DNA of 11,790 bases from an uncultured beta proteobacterium (GTDB lineage Bacteria > Pseudomonadota > Gammaproteobacteria > Burkholderiales > Burkholderiaceae_C), in the NCBI GenBank assembly GCA_903944555.1, contig CAJASG010000357.1:1-11790 (forward strand), in the 5' to 3' direction. Shown piece by piece: positions 5,573 through 11,790 of this stretch (positions within the stretch are counted from its first letter, which is position 1; each line of letters starts with the position of its first letter). The notes below the pieces were generated by a model. It saw only the letters and a program-made list of their open reading frames with translations. It did not search any database and was not told where the DNA came from. A program made the position numbers and the translations under genes.

Positions 5573-5866
5573 ATGACCGACTCCAACACCCCCACCCTCT
5601 TCACCGCACGCACTGAACCAGAAACCGTGCAAGTGGACGCTTGGTCCAACGAGCCCCTGTTGATTTCACTGGAAATGGGGGGCAGCAACTGGCCCAGTTC
5701 ATGCCGCAACGGCACCTGCCGCACCTGTATTGGCCAGCTGCAAAGCGGGCAAGTGCGCTACGAGATTGAATGGCCTGGCCTTACGGCCGAAGAGCAGGCC
5801 GACGGCTGTGTGCTGCCCTGCGTGGCGTACCCCAACTCCGACGTCACGCTACGCCAAGGGTACTGA
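5573..5866 (+). CDS. Plant-type [2Fe-2S] ferredoxin
   Basis: A 97-residue protein with one fer2 domain. The cluster ligands are Cys44, Cys49 and Cys52 (SSCRNGTCRTCIG, the C-x4-C-x2-C motif) and Cys83 in LPCVAYP. An extra cysteine, Cys79, lies four residues before the last ligand (GCVLPCVAYP). It is a cytosolic one-electron carrier; its redox partners are not in the window. The gene starts 15 bases after the second YeeE/YedE gene, so it is almost certainly in that operon, which suggests that imported sulfur is reduced or oxidised in a ferredoxin-linked reaction. The ribosome-binding site is weak. It converges with the HPF-like gene. Confidence 0.9.
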   Translation: MTDSNTPTLFTARTEPETVQVDAWSNEPLLISLEMGGSNWPSSCRNGTCRTCIGQLQSGQVRYEIEWPGLTAEEQADGCVLPCVAYPNSDVTLRQGY

Positions 5867-5914
5867 CGCAACGGCCAGTCCGCCAGTACCACGGCCAGCC
5901 CAAGCGCCGCTAAA

Positions 5915-6256
5915 TTACGCCAAATCAGCCCGGGGGGCTGTGTCTGACCGGGCTGCGCGCCCCAAGGTGCTTTCGATCAAGCGGTGCAGCTTGTCAATTG
6001 CGCCCGTCACGGACTGGTGAAAGTTCTCCGCATGTTCGGTGACCACCAGCGGCGGACGACCTTCAATACGGGCTTCCAACACACAACGCTTGTCGCTCGG
6101 GCGGCCTTTGTTGGCGTTATCGTCCGTCAGGTGAATTTCCACGCGCGTGATGTGGTCACTGTGGCGCGCCATGGCGGTTTTAACTTCGCCCGAGGCCCAA
6201 GCCGAAAGCGTCTCGTGACCTTCAATGTGATGGTCGGTATTGATTTGGATTTGCAT
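5915..6256 (-). CDS. HPF/RaiA-like ribosome-associated protein
   Basis: A 113-residue protein resembling the S30AE domain of HPF/RaiA (YfiA) family proteins: an N-terminal strand MQIQINTD, a helix EGHETLSAWASGEVKTAMARH, strands VEIHLTDDN and KRCVLEARI, PPLVVTEHAE, and the second helix FHQSVTGAIDKLHRLIES. These proteins bind the 30S subunit and inactivate or store ribosomes in stationary phase or stress. It is the short form without a C-terminal dimerisation domain. Its sequence is divergent from classical HPF and less basic, so activity on ribosomes is inferred. The gene is divergent from the thiol lipoprotein gene across 86 bases and converges with the ferredoxin gene. The ribosome-binding site is poor. 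Confidence 0.8.
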   Translation of the reverse strand: MQIQINTDHHIEGHETLSAWASGEVKTAMARHSDHITRVEIHLTDDNANKGRPSDKRCVLEARIEGRPPLVVTEHAENFHQSVTGAIDKLHRLIESTLGRAARSDTAPRADLA

Positions 6257-6342
6257 GGTTCATTATGTGCCTTTGCGGGATATCCACTGCAAATGCAATG
6301 CTGCAAAATGAGGGGAAATCAATCCGCAATTAAGGACACCGC

Positions 6343-6924
6343 TTGAAATACGCCCAACTCACTCTGACCATCGTCGCAGCTTGCGCCCTTGTTTTGACCG
6401 GCTGCTCACAACAGGATGCGCCCACCAAGCCGACCGCCGTGGCAACCGCCCAGTCCTATGACGCCGTCGTGGCGCAGGGCAAGGGTTTCACGGTCGGCGC
6501 CATGATGAGCGCCAACGCGGTGTACGTTCTATTTGACCCCCAGTGCCCACATTGCGGGCATTTGTGGGAGGCGTCCAAGCCCTTGTTGAAAAAAGTGAAG
6601 TTCATCTGGGTTCCGGTGTCCATCATTAACGGCAACAGTGCGCCACAGGGTGCTGCGCTGCTGTCGACGGCCAACCCGATGGAGCTGATGAGTACCCACG
6701 AAACCTCTATTTTGGCGGGAACCGGAGGTTTGCCGACCGCTGCGGGCGCGTCGCCAGAAGTGGAGCTCGCCATCAAGAAAAACACCCTGCTGTTCAATAG
6801 CATGGGCGTGGAGTCCGTGCCCTACATCGTGGCCAAGAACGCCCGTACCGGGCAGGTCATTACCAACAATGGCGCACTGAGCACCGCCGCATTGGCTGAT
6901 TTTCTGGGCATTGAACACCCCTGA
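6343..6924 (+). CDS. DsbA/DsbG-like thiol:disulfide lipoprotein
   Basis: A 193-residue envelope protein with a thioredoxin fold. Translation starts at TTG 6343, supported by AAGGA about 7 bases upstream and by the immediate signal peptide. Residues 1-20 are a lipoprotein signal with lipobox LTGC and Cys21 as the lipidated residue, so the protein is anchored in the periplasm. The active site is FDPQCPHCGHLWE with CPHC at 68-71; the cis-proline loop is ESVPYIV (Pro158). The layout and length resemble the DsbG/DsbC catalytic domain without the N-terminal dimerisation domain. It should oxidise, reduce or isomerise disulfides of exported proteins, or reduce sulfenic acids. The partner (DsbB or DsbD) is not in the window. 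Confidence 0.87.
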   Translation: MKYAQLTLTIVAACALVLTGCSQQDAPTKPTAVATAQSYDAVVAQGKGFTVGAMMSANAVYVLFDPQCPHCGHLWEASKPLLKKVKFIWVPVSIINGNSAPQGAALLSTANPMELMSTHETSILAGTGGLPTAAGASPEVELAIKKNTLLFNSMGVESVPYIVAKNARTGQVITNNGALSTAALADFLGIEHP

Positions 6925-7012
6925 CATGGCATTGGGTGTGTCGCACCGGCGCCAGGCTACCCCCTTGACCTGCACCTAAACTCGGCACATTCAAACTCAG
7001 GAGACCTGTCCC

Positions 7013-7654
7013 ATGATCACGCTGTGCGGCTTTGCCATTTCCAACTACTACAACGTGGTCAAGCTCGCGTTGCTTGAAAAAAACGTCCCGTTTGCGGAAG
7101 AGTATGTGGCGACGCACTGCACCGACGAAGCCGTATTGAGCAGCTCACCGCTGGGCAAGATTCCGTTTATCCGTACGCCACAGGGCAGCATGTGTGAGAG
7201 CCATGCCATTTTGGAGTACATCGAGGCCGCCTACCCCACACCCGCACTCTTGCCAGCCGACCCGTTTGCCGCAGCCAAGGTGCGCGAACTGATGACCTTT
7301 ATTGACATGCACTTGGAATTGGTGGCACGCGACCTTTACCCCCAGGCTTTCTTTGGTGGCACCGTCAGCGAATCCACCCAGGCGCGGGTGCGCAAGCAAC
7401 TGGAAAAAAACATTGCAGGCTTCAAACGTCTGGTCAAGTTTGCCCCCTACATCGCGGGCGACACCTTCACCTTGGCGGACTGTGTCGCCGTCAACAACCT
7501 GCCGCTGGTGGGCATGGCCACCAAAGCCGTCTACGGTGAGGACCTGCTGCAGGCGGGGGGCGTGGACTACAAGGCCTACGTCAAGTTCATTGGCGAACGC
7601 CCCACCGCGCAAAAAGTAGCCGCCGACCGCAAAGCGGCATCCGCCAAGGCGTAA
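7013..7654 (+). CDS. Glutathione S-transferase family protein
   Basis: A 213-residue GST with an N-terminal thioredoxin-like domain and an all-helical C-terminal domain. Ser10-Asn11 after the first strand (LCGFAISNYYNVVK) is the probable catalytic position. GKIPFI (48-53) has the cis-proline Pro51, and ES at 62-63 binds the gamma-glutamyl part of glutathione. The C-terminal YIAGDTFTLADCVAV is the conserved GST N-capping box region. The enzyme is cytosolic and conjugates or reduces electrophiles with glutathione; the substrate is unknown. ATG at 7013 has AGGAG (6999-7003) upstream. The gene stands alone, 88 bases after the lipoprotein gene, and converges with the Usp gene. Confidence 0.92.
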   Translation: MITLCGFAISNYYNVVKLALLEKNVPFAEEYVATHCTDEAVLSSSPLGKIPFIRTPQGSMCESHAILEYIEAAYPTPALLPADPFAAAKVRELMTFIDMHLELVARDLYPQAFFGGTVSESTQARVRKQLEKNIAGFKRLVKFAPYIAGDTFTLADCVAVNNLPLVGMATKAVYGEDLLQAGGVDYKAYVKFIGERPTAQKVAADRKAASAKA

Positions 7655-7677
7655 AAACCCTGGCGGAGTGGGTTGCA

Positions 7678-7697
7678 GTGGCGCTTTAGCGCGCCAC
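7678..7697. terminator. Hairpin between convergent GST and Usp genes
   Basis: GTGGCGC (7678-7684) pairs with GCGCCAC (7691-7697) around TTTAGC, and includes the palindrome GCGC-TTTA-GCGC (7681-7692). It lies 24 bases after the GST stop and overlaps the Usp stop. There is no good T-run on either strand, so it may be a weak bidirectional terminator or an mRNA 3' end protector. Confidence 0.35.
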
Positions 7698-8126
7698 CAG
7701 CACCGGCACGGTGGACTCGGCCACCACACGGGCGGCAACGCTACCCAACATGAGACGGGCAATACCGGTGCGCCCGTGAGAGCCCACAACGATCAGGTCC
7801 GCCCCTTCGCTAAGCGCAGTTTGAACAATGCCACTGGCGACAGCCACATCTTCCAGCATGCGCGCTTCCAGCGGCACGGACGCCCCGCCTTGGCTACACA
7901 GAACTGCAACCTTCGCATGGGCGGTAGCTGCATCCGCCTGTGCCGCAGACATATAGGCCTGAAAACCCATGGGATTGACCTCACCCAAGCCCATGTAAGG
8001 GTAGGGATCAACGGCGTACAGTGCGGTCAGTTTGGCGCCGTGGGTGCGAGCCAATCCAACGGCCAGTTGCGCCGCGTGGTCCGATGCCGCAGATCCATCC
8101 GTGGCCAACAAAATGTGCTTGAACAT
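7686..8126 (-). CDS. Universal stress protein (UspA family)
   Basis: A 146-residue UspA-domain protein starting MFKHILLATDGS. The start at the complement of 8124-8126 is chosen over one 51 bases upstream because AGAGG precedes it and the UspA fold begins right there. Asp10 (ATDGS) and the ATP-binding motif G-2x-G-9x-G-S, seen in VGSHGRTGIARLMLGSV, are both present, so it is an ATP-binding type. The C-terminus VPVLVAR is typical. Usp proteins accumulate in starvation and oxidative or other stress; their molecular role is often unclear. The gene is divergent from the thioredoxin gene with 79 bases between starts. Confidence 0.93.
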   Translation of the reverse strand: MFKHILLATDGSAASDHAAQLAVGLARTHGAKLTALYAVDPYPYMGLGEVNPMGFQAYMSAAQADAATAHAKVAVLCSQGGASVPLEARMLEDVAVASGIVQTALSEGADLIVVGSHGRTGIARLMLGSVAARVVAESTVPVLVAR

Positions 8127-8180
8127 AAAAACCTCTTGCAGAGTGAATTGAAAAACGAACCGGAATGTTACTTGCAATGT

Positions 8181-8196
8181 CTGGGTCAGACCCCAG
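8181..8196. repeat. REP-like palindrome CTGGGTCAGACCCCAG
   Basis: CTGGG (8181-8185) and CCCAG (8192-8196) form an inverted repeat; with one extra G in the left arm it would be a fully symmetrical palindrome centred on GTCAGAC. Sequences of this general form occur as dispersed REP-like units in proteobacterial genomes, from memory. It lies 9 bases before the trxC start, in the divergent usp/trxC region, and could instead be a local operator. Confidence 0.35.
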
Positions 8197-8205
8197 TTTC
8201 GAAAT

Positions 8206-8643
8206 ATGAATCCATCATTTCACATTGTTTGCCCGCACTGCCACACCACCAACAGGGTTCAGGCGACCCAGTTGACCAGTGCACCGGACTGCGGCCATTG
8301 CAAAAAGCCTTTGTTCAATGCCCATCCGGTGTCGTTGGACGAGACTGCCTTCGACAAACATATTGGTCGCAATCAGATTCCGGTCTTGGTTGATTTTTGG
8401 GCACCTTGGTGTGGGCCGTGCCGCGCGATGGCCCCTGCTTTCGAGCAAGCCGCAGCCCAACTGGAGCCTCATTTCCGATTGGCAAAAGTGGATACTGAAG
8501 CGGTGCCCAACTTGGCTGCACGGTTCAATATTCGGAGCATCCCCACACTCGCGATTTTTATGGGGGGACGCGAGATTGCACGCCAGCCAGGCGCGATGGG
8601 AGCGGCAGACATAGTGCGATGGGCCAAGTCCCATCAACGTTGA
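8206..8643 (+). CDS. trxC: Thioredoxin 2 with N-terminal zinc ribbon
   Basis: A 145-residue thioredoxin of the TrxC type. The N-terminal 35 residues hold a zinc ribbon with Cys9, Cys12, Cys29 and Cys32 (CPHC and CGHC); the thioredoxin domain follows with the active site WCGPC (68-72) and cis-proline Pro113 (RSIPTLAIF). It reduces disulfides of cytosolic proteins with thioredoxin reductase; in E. coli TrxC is induced by oxidative stress through OxyR and its activity is tuned by zinc. Start ATG 8206 gives the usual N-terminus; the ribosome-binding site is weak. It stands alone between the divergent Usp gene and prkA. No clear OxyR site was identified. Confidence 0.95.
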   Translation: MNPSFHIVCPHCHTTNRVQATQLTSAPDCGHCKKPLFNAHPVSLDETAFDKHIGRNQIPVLVDFWAPWCGPCRAMAPAFEQAAAQLEPHFRLAKVDTEAVPNLAARFNIRSIPTLAIFMGGREIARQPGAMGAADIVRWAKSHQR

Positions 8644-8711
8644 GGATGCGCAATGCACACAGGCACCAAGAACGGGCAAAGTAGGGGCTGCGCTTCATGG
8701 TGTTGGACATA

Positions 8712-8741
8712 TTGACTTTTAAGCCGTGTGTCCAGAATAAT
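8712..8741 (+). promoter_or_regulatory. Sigma70-like promoter of prkA-yeaH
   Basis: TTGACT (8712-8717, five of six -35 consensus bases) and AATAAT (8736-8741, five of six -10 bases) are separated by 18 bases. Transcription would begin near 8748 and give a leader of about 97 bases to the prkA start. A 6-bp inverted repeat, TGGACA (8704-8709) and TGTCCA (8729-8734), flanks the -35 and spacer, a position where a repressor could act. In E. coli the homologous yeaGH operon is driven by sigma S and by nitrogen-starvation control; I saw no good sigma54 site here. Confidence 0.6.
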
Positions 8742-8752
8742 TACCTAAAGTG

Positions 8753-8764
8753 AACTTGCAAGTT
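8753..8764. promoter_or_regulatory. Perfect 12-bp palindrome at predicted prkA transcription start
   Basis: AACTTGCAAGTT is completely self-complementary and lies 11-23 bases downstream of the -10 box, overlapping the first transcribed bases. This is a standard operator position. The regulator is unknown. Confidence 0.5.
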
Positions 8765-8773
8765 TGATTGAGC

Positions 8774-8818
8774 TCCAACCTTAGCTTTCTGAGCACAGAG
8801 TCCCCGGCACCGGTTGGA
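8774..8818 (+). promoter_or_regulatory. Stem-loop in prkA leader
   Basis: TCCAACC (8774-8780) can pair with GGTTGGA (8812-8818), seven base pairs, enclosing a smaller stem TCTG-AGCA-CAGA (8788-8799). It ends 16 bases before the AGGAGG ribosome-binding site, which stays free. It may stabilise or regulate the leader mRNA; no riboswitch class was recognised. Confidence 0.4.
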
Positions 8819-8844
8819 AATAGTTTTGACAGCCAGGAGGTCTT

Positions 8845-10767
8845 ATGGACGCGATTGGAAACTATGTAGCCCGTTACGCGCGAAACCGCGAAGAAGAGCT
8901 AACTCTGGACGAGTATTTAGCGGAGTGCAAACGCAACCCTCTGGCTTATGCAACTGCCGCCGAGCGCATGCTTACCGCCATTGGTGAGCCCCAGGTGCTG
9001 GACACACGCAACAGCCCCCGCCTGTCGCGCATTTTCGCGAACAAGTTAATCAAAATTTATCCGGCGTTTGCCGAGTTCTATGGCATGGAGGACGCCATAG
9101 AACAAGTGGTGAGCTACTTCCGCCACGCCGCCCAAGGTTTGGAAGAGCGCAAACAGATTTTGTATCTGCTCGGCCCCGTCGGTGGCGGCAAGAGTTCACT
9201 GGCAGAGCGCCTCAAGCATCTGATGCAACAGGTTCCCTTTTATGCCATCAAAGGCTCGCCAGTGAATGAGAGTCCGTTAGGCCTGTTCGATGCGGCCGAA
9301 GACGGGCCCATATTGCGAGAGAACTTTGGGATTCCTACCCGCTATCTGCACCGCATTTTGTCGCCTTGGGCGGTCAAACGTCTTGATGAGTTTGGTGGGG
9401 ATATTCGCCAATTCCGGGTGGTTAAACGCCACCCCAACAAATTGAAACAAATTGGGGTCGCGAAAACTGAACCTGGCGATGAGAACAACCAGGACATTTC
9501 CTCGCTCGTGGGCAAGGTTGACATCCGAAAGCTGGAAAGCTTTTCGCAAGACGACCCCGACGCCTACAGCTTCTCCGGTGGTTTGTGCTTGGCCAACCAG
9601 GGCTTGCTGGAGTTTGTTGAAATGTTCAAAGCACCCATCAAGGTGCTGCACCCGCTGCTTACCGCCACGCAGGAAGGCAACTACAAGGGGACCGAAGGGT
9701 TCGGTGCCATTCCTTTTGACGGAATTGTGTTGGCCCACAGTAACGAAAGCGAGTGGAAAACATTTCGTAACAACAAAAACAACGAGGCGTTTTTGGACCG
9801 AATCTACATTGTGAAAGTACCTTACTGCCTGCGCGTCAGTGAAGAGGTGAAAATTTATGAAAAGTTGATTCGCGAGTCTTCACTGGGCGAGGCAAAGTGC
9901 GCACCAGGCACGCTGAAAATGATGAGTCAGTTTGCAATATTGACGCGCCTCAAGGAGCCCGAAAACTCCAGTCTGTTCAGCAAAATGGAGGTCTACGACG
10001 GCGAAAGTCTGAAGGACACCGATCCGCGCGCCAAGAGCTACCATGAATACCGGGATTACGCGGGCGTGGATGAAGGTATGAGTGGAGTGTCCACCCGATT
10101 TGCATTCAAAATTCTGTCCAAAGTATTCAACTTTGACAGCACCGAGGTCGCCGCCAATCCAGTGCATCTGATGTACGTGCTGGAACAGCAAATCGAACGC
10201 GAACAGTTCTCTGCCGATCTGGAGCAAAAGTACACCGGTTTTATCAAAGAGTTACTGGCACCGCGCTACGCGGAGTTCATCGGCAAGGAAATCCAGACCG
10301 CATACCTTGAAAGCTACAGCGAGTACGGTCAAAACATTTTTGACCGGTACGTCACCTACGCCGACTACTGGATTCAGGACAACGAATACCGCGACTCCGA
10401 CACCGGCGAGGTATTTGACCGCGTTGCCTTGAACGCCGAGCTGGAAAAAATAGAGAAACCCGCTGGCATTGCCAACCCCAAGGACTTCCGCAACGAGATT
10501 GTCAATTTTGTGCTGCGCGCGCGTGCCAACAACCATGGCAAAAACCCGGTGTGGACCAGCTACGAGAAGCTGCGCGTGGTCATCGAGAAGAAGATGTTTT
10601 CCAACACCGAGGAGTTGTTGCCAGTCATCAGCTTCAATGCCAAGGCCAGCGCCGATGAGGCAAAAAAGCACGAGGACTTTGTCACCCGCATGGTGGACAG
10701 AGGCTACACAGCCAAGCAGGTACGTTTGTTGTGCGAATGGTATCTGCGGGTGAGAAAGAGCTCCTAA
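8845..10767 (+). CDS. prkA: PrkA/YeaG family AAA+ serine protein kinase
   Basis: A 640-residue protein, close to the about 640-residue length of E. coli YeaG. The N-terminal PrkA AAA region has the Walker A motif GPVGGGKSS (110-118) after the family block RLSRIFANKLIKIYPAFAEFYGMEDAIEQ. IKGSPVNESPLGLF, SFSGGLCLANQGLLEF, and FDGIVLAHSNESEWKTFRNN are strongly conserved. The C-terminal PrkA domain (about residues 400-640) ends in the family's kinase-like region. PrkA proteins have been described as serine kinases; an ATP-dependent protease activity has also been reported for the Bacillus protein. They act in starvation, persistence and sporulation-related responses. ATG 8845 has AGGAGG 5 bases upstream. 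yeaH follows at 23 bases, the conserved yeaG-yeaH pair. Confidence 0.96.
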   Translation: MDAIGNYVARYARNREEELTLDEYLAECKRNPLAYATAAERMLTAIGEPQVLDTRNSPRLSRIFANKLIKIYPAFAEFYGMEDAIEQVVSYFRHAAQGLEERKQILYLLGPVGGGKSSLAERLKHLMQQVPFYAIKGSPVNESPLGLFDAAEDGPILRENFGIPTRYLHRILSPWAVKRLDEFGGDIRQFRVVKRHPNKLKQIGVAKTEPGDENNQDISSLVGKVDIRKLESFSQDDPDAYSFSGGLCLANQGLLEFVEMFKAPIKVLHPLLTATQEGNYKGTEGFGAIPFDGIVLAHSNESEWKTFRNNKNNEAFLDRIYIVKVPYCLRVSEEVKIYEKLIRESSLGEAKCAPGTLKMMSQFAILTRLKEPENSSLFSKMEVYDGESLKDTDPRAKSYHEYRDYAGVDEGMSGVSTRFAFKILSKVFNFDSTEVAANPVHLMYVLEQQIEREQFSADLEQKYTGFIKELLAPRYAEFIGKEIQTAYLESYSEYGQNIFDRYVTYADYWIQDNEYRDSDTGEVFDRVALNAELEKIEKPAGIANPKDFRNEIVNFVLRARANNHGKNPVWTSYEKLRVVIEKKMFSNTEELLPVISFNAKASADEAKKHEDFVTRMVDRGYTAKQVRLLCEWYLRVRKSS

Positions 10768-10774
10768 GAGCGTG

Positions 10775-10786
10775 ATCCGAAAGGAT
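10775..10786 (+). promoter_or_regulatory. Hairpin masking the yeaH ribosome-binding site
   Basis: ATCC-GAAA-GGAT forms a 4-bp stem (five with a terminal G-U pair) closed by a GAAA tetraloop; its right arm contains the AAGGA Shine-Dalgarno sequence of yeaH. It starts 8 bases after the prkA stop, so ribosomes ending prkA would open it. Translational coupling is inferred. Confidence 0.4.
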
Positions 10787-10790
10787 TCGC

Positions 10791-11790
10791 ATGTCACTCC
10801 ATATCGTCGACCGCCGCTTGGCGGGCAAGAACAAGTCCATCGGCAATCGTGAACGGTTTTTAAACCGCCACAAGGAGCAGATCCGCGAAGCCGTGCGCAA
10901 AGCAGTGTCAGGCCGTGGCATCCGGGACATGGAGCAGGCCGAGAACATCACCATCCCCAAAAAGGACATCAGCGAACCCGTGTTCCACCATGGCCAAGGC
11001 GGGGTGCGTGACACGGTGCACCCTGGCAACATCGACCATTTGCGGGGTGACCGCATTCAACGCCCCAAGGGTGGCGGCACTGGTAGCGGAAAGGGACAAG
11101 CCAGTGATACAGGTGAGGGAGAGGACGACTTTGTCTTCACCCTGACCAAAGAAGAGTTCATGGATGTCTTCTTTGAAGACCTGGCCCTGCCCCACCTCAC
11201 CCGGACCCAGATCAGCGACACACCGGAGTGGAAAACACACCGTGCGGGTTATACGCGTGACGGCACGCCCAATAACCTGCATATCGTGCGTAGCATGCGG
11301 GGTGCGTTGGGACGCCGCTTAGCGTTGGGAGCGGGTGGCCGGAGGGAGCTTGCCAACCAGCGCAAACTATTGGCTGAATTGGAGGCCTCGCCGCTAGGGC
11401 ATGAATTGGAGATACATGCACTGCGTTTGTCCATTAAGGCATTGGAGTTGCGGCTCAAAAACATCCCGTTTTTGGACCCGCTAGACCTGCGTTTCCGGGG
11501 CCGCGTCAAAACCCCTATTCCCAGCGCCAAGGCGGTCATGTTTTGCCTGATGGATGTATCAGGCTCCATGGACGAAGCGCGCAAGGACCTATCCAAACAG
11601 TTTTTTATTCTGCTGTATCTGTTCCTGACCCGCCATTACGAAAAGATTGACATCGTTTTCATCCGACATCACACACAGGCCCAGGAGGTCACCGAGGACG
11701 AGTTCTTCCACGCAACGGAAAGCGGCGGCACGGTGGTGAGCAGTGCCTTGGAATTGATGCTAAAAATTAGCCAGGAACGCTACCCACCCA
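10791..11790 (+). CDS. yeaH: YeaH/DUF444 family von Willebrand-type protein, 3' end beyond window
   Basis: The frame is open from ATG 10791 to the window end, giving the first 333 residues; full YeaH is about 427 residues in E. coli. It begins SLHIVDRRLAGKNKSIGNRERFLNRHK, a DUF444 signature. A low-complexity Gly-rich linker follows (GGGTGSGKGQASDTGEGE), then FTLTKEEFMDVFFEDLALPHL. The von Willebrand A-like part has the MIDAS motif DVSGSMD from residue 255, with SGGTVVSSALEL further on as a second metal-site element. YeaH works in the same stress pathway as PrkA/YeaG and is usually followed by a SpoVR-family gene (ycgB), expected just past the window. AAGGA lies 5 bases before the start. Confidence 0.94.
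   Translation, partial: MSLHIVDRRLAGKNKSIGNRERFLNRHKEQIREAVRKAVSGRGIRDMEQAENITIPKKDISEPVFHHGQGGVRDTVHPGNIDHLRGDRIQRPKGGGTGSGKGQASDTGEGEDDFVFTLTKEEFMDVFFEDLALPHLTRTQISDTPEWKTHRAGYTRDGTPNNLHIVRSMRGALGRRLALGAGGRRELANQRKLLAELEASPLGHELEIHALRLSIKALELRLKNIPFLDPLDLRFRGRVKTPIPSAKAVMFCLMDVSGSMDEARKDLSKQFFILLYLFLTRHYEKIDIVFIRHHTQAQEVTEDEFFHATESGGTVVSSALELMLKISQERYPP

Noticed and set aside
6287..6310. Direct repeat CTGCAAATG / CTGCAAAATG between the HPF-like and lipoprotein genes
   Set aside because: Only two imperfect short copies in an 86-base gap; too little to call an operator or iteron.
6965..6970. TTGACC as -35 box of the GST gene
   Set aside because: No acceptable -10 box is found 16-18 bases downstream.
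7668..8393. Plus-strand frame (241 aa) across the Usp and trxC genes
   Set aside because: It is antisense to Usp and overlaps trxC out of frame; both true genes have clear motifs.
8804..8820. Sigma54 promoter upstream of prkA
   Set aside because: A GGCAC ... TTGG arrangement is present but the GG and GC elements do not have the required 10-base spacing, and no GC occurs at the -12 place.
1..11790. CRISPR arrays, tRNA or rRNA genes, toxin-antitoxin pairs, phage genes
   Set aside because: None was seen by reading both strands; no regularly spaced repeats or cloverleaf-like sequences were noticed.

Overview
The window looks like a chromosomal segment of a Burkholderiales bacterium, most likely Comamonadaceae (Rhodoferax/Polaromonas-like). 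This rests on moderately high GC, gene content (PPi-type phosphofructokinase, split YeeE/YedE pair, DUF938, DUF1569, zinc-ribbon thioredoxin, PrkA-YeaH) and protein style; it is an inference, not a database result.

Layout. Bases 1-1340 are an IS3-family insertion sequence, complete except probably for its first two bases, with orfA/orfB and a textbook -1 frameshift cassette. Bases 1455-2951 hold a DUF1569 protein (minus strand), a small acidic protein of unknown function and a DUF938 methyltransferase-like protein. A PPi-dependent-type 6-phosphofructokinase lies on the minus strand at 2977-4191. A 458-base non-coding gap (4192-4649) separates it from a divergent operon of two half-size YeeE/YedE sulfur transporters and a plant-type [2Fe-2S] ferredoxin (4650-5866). 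Then come an HPF/RaiA-like ribosome protein (minus), a DsbA/DsbG-like thiol lipoprotein, a glutathione S-transferase, a universal stress protein (minus) and thioredoxin 2. The window ends in the prkA-yeaH stress operon, yeaH being cut by the window edge.

How the genes fit together. From 4650 to 8643 most genes concern sulfur, thiols or redox stress: sulfur-species uptake, ferredoxin, envelope thiol oxidoreductase, glutathione transferase, Usp and TrxC. Together with HPF and PrkA/YeaH the neighbourhood reads as housekeeping plus stationary-phase/oxidative-stress functions. They are not one operon, because strands alternate.

The most unusual part is the 4192-4649 gap. It contains two perfect 9-base DnaA boxes in the same orientation, one followed in phase by a degenerate box, an AT-rich stretch beside the first box, a 9-bp inverted repeat enclosing the first box, and several short palindromes. 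It may be a DnaA-titrating or DnaA-regulated locus, or an origin-like element. The second regulatory point of interest is the prkA leader, with a strong sigma70-like promoter, a perfect 12-bp palindrome at the expected transcription start and a structured 5' leader. No complete novel defence or biosynthetic system is visible.
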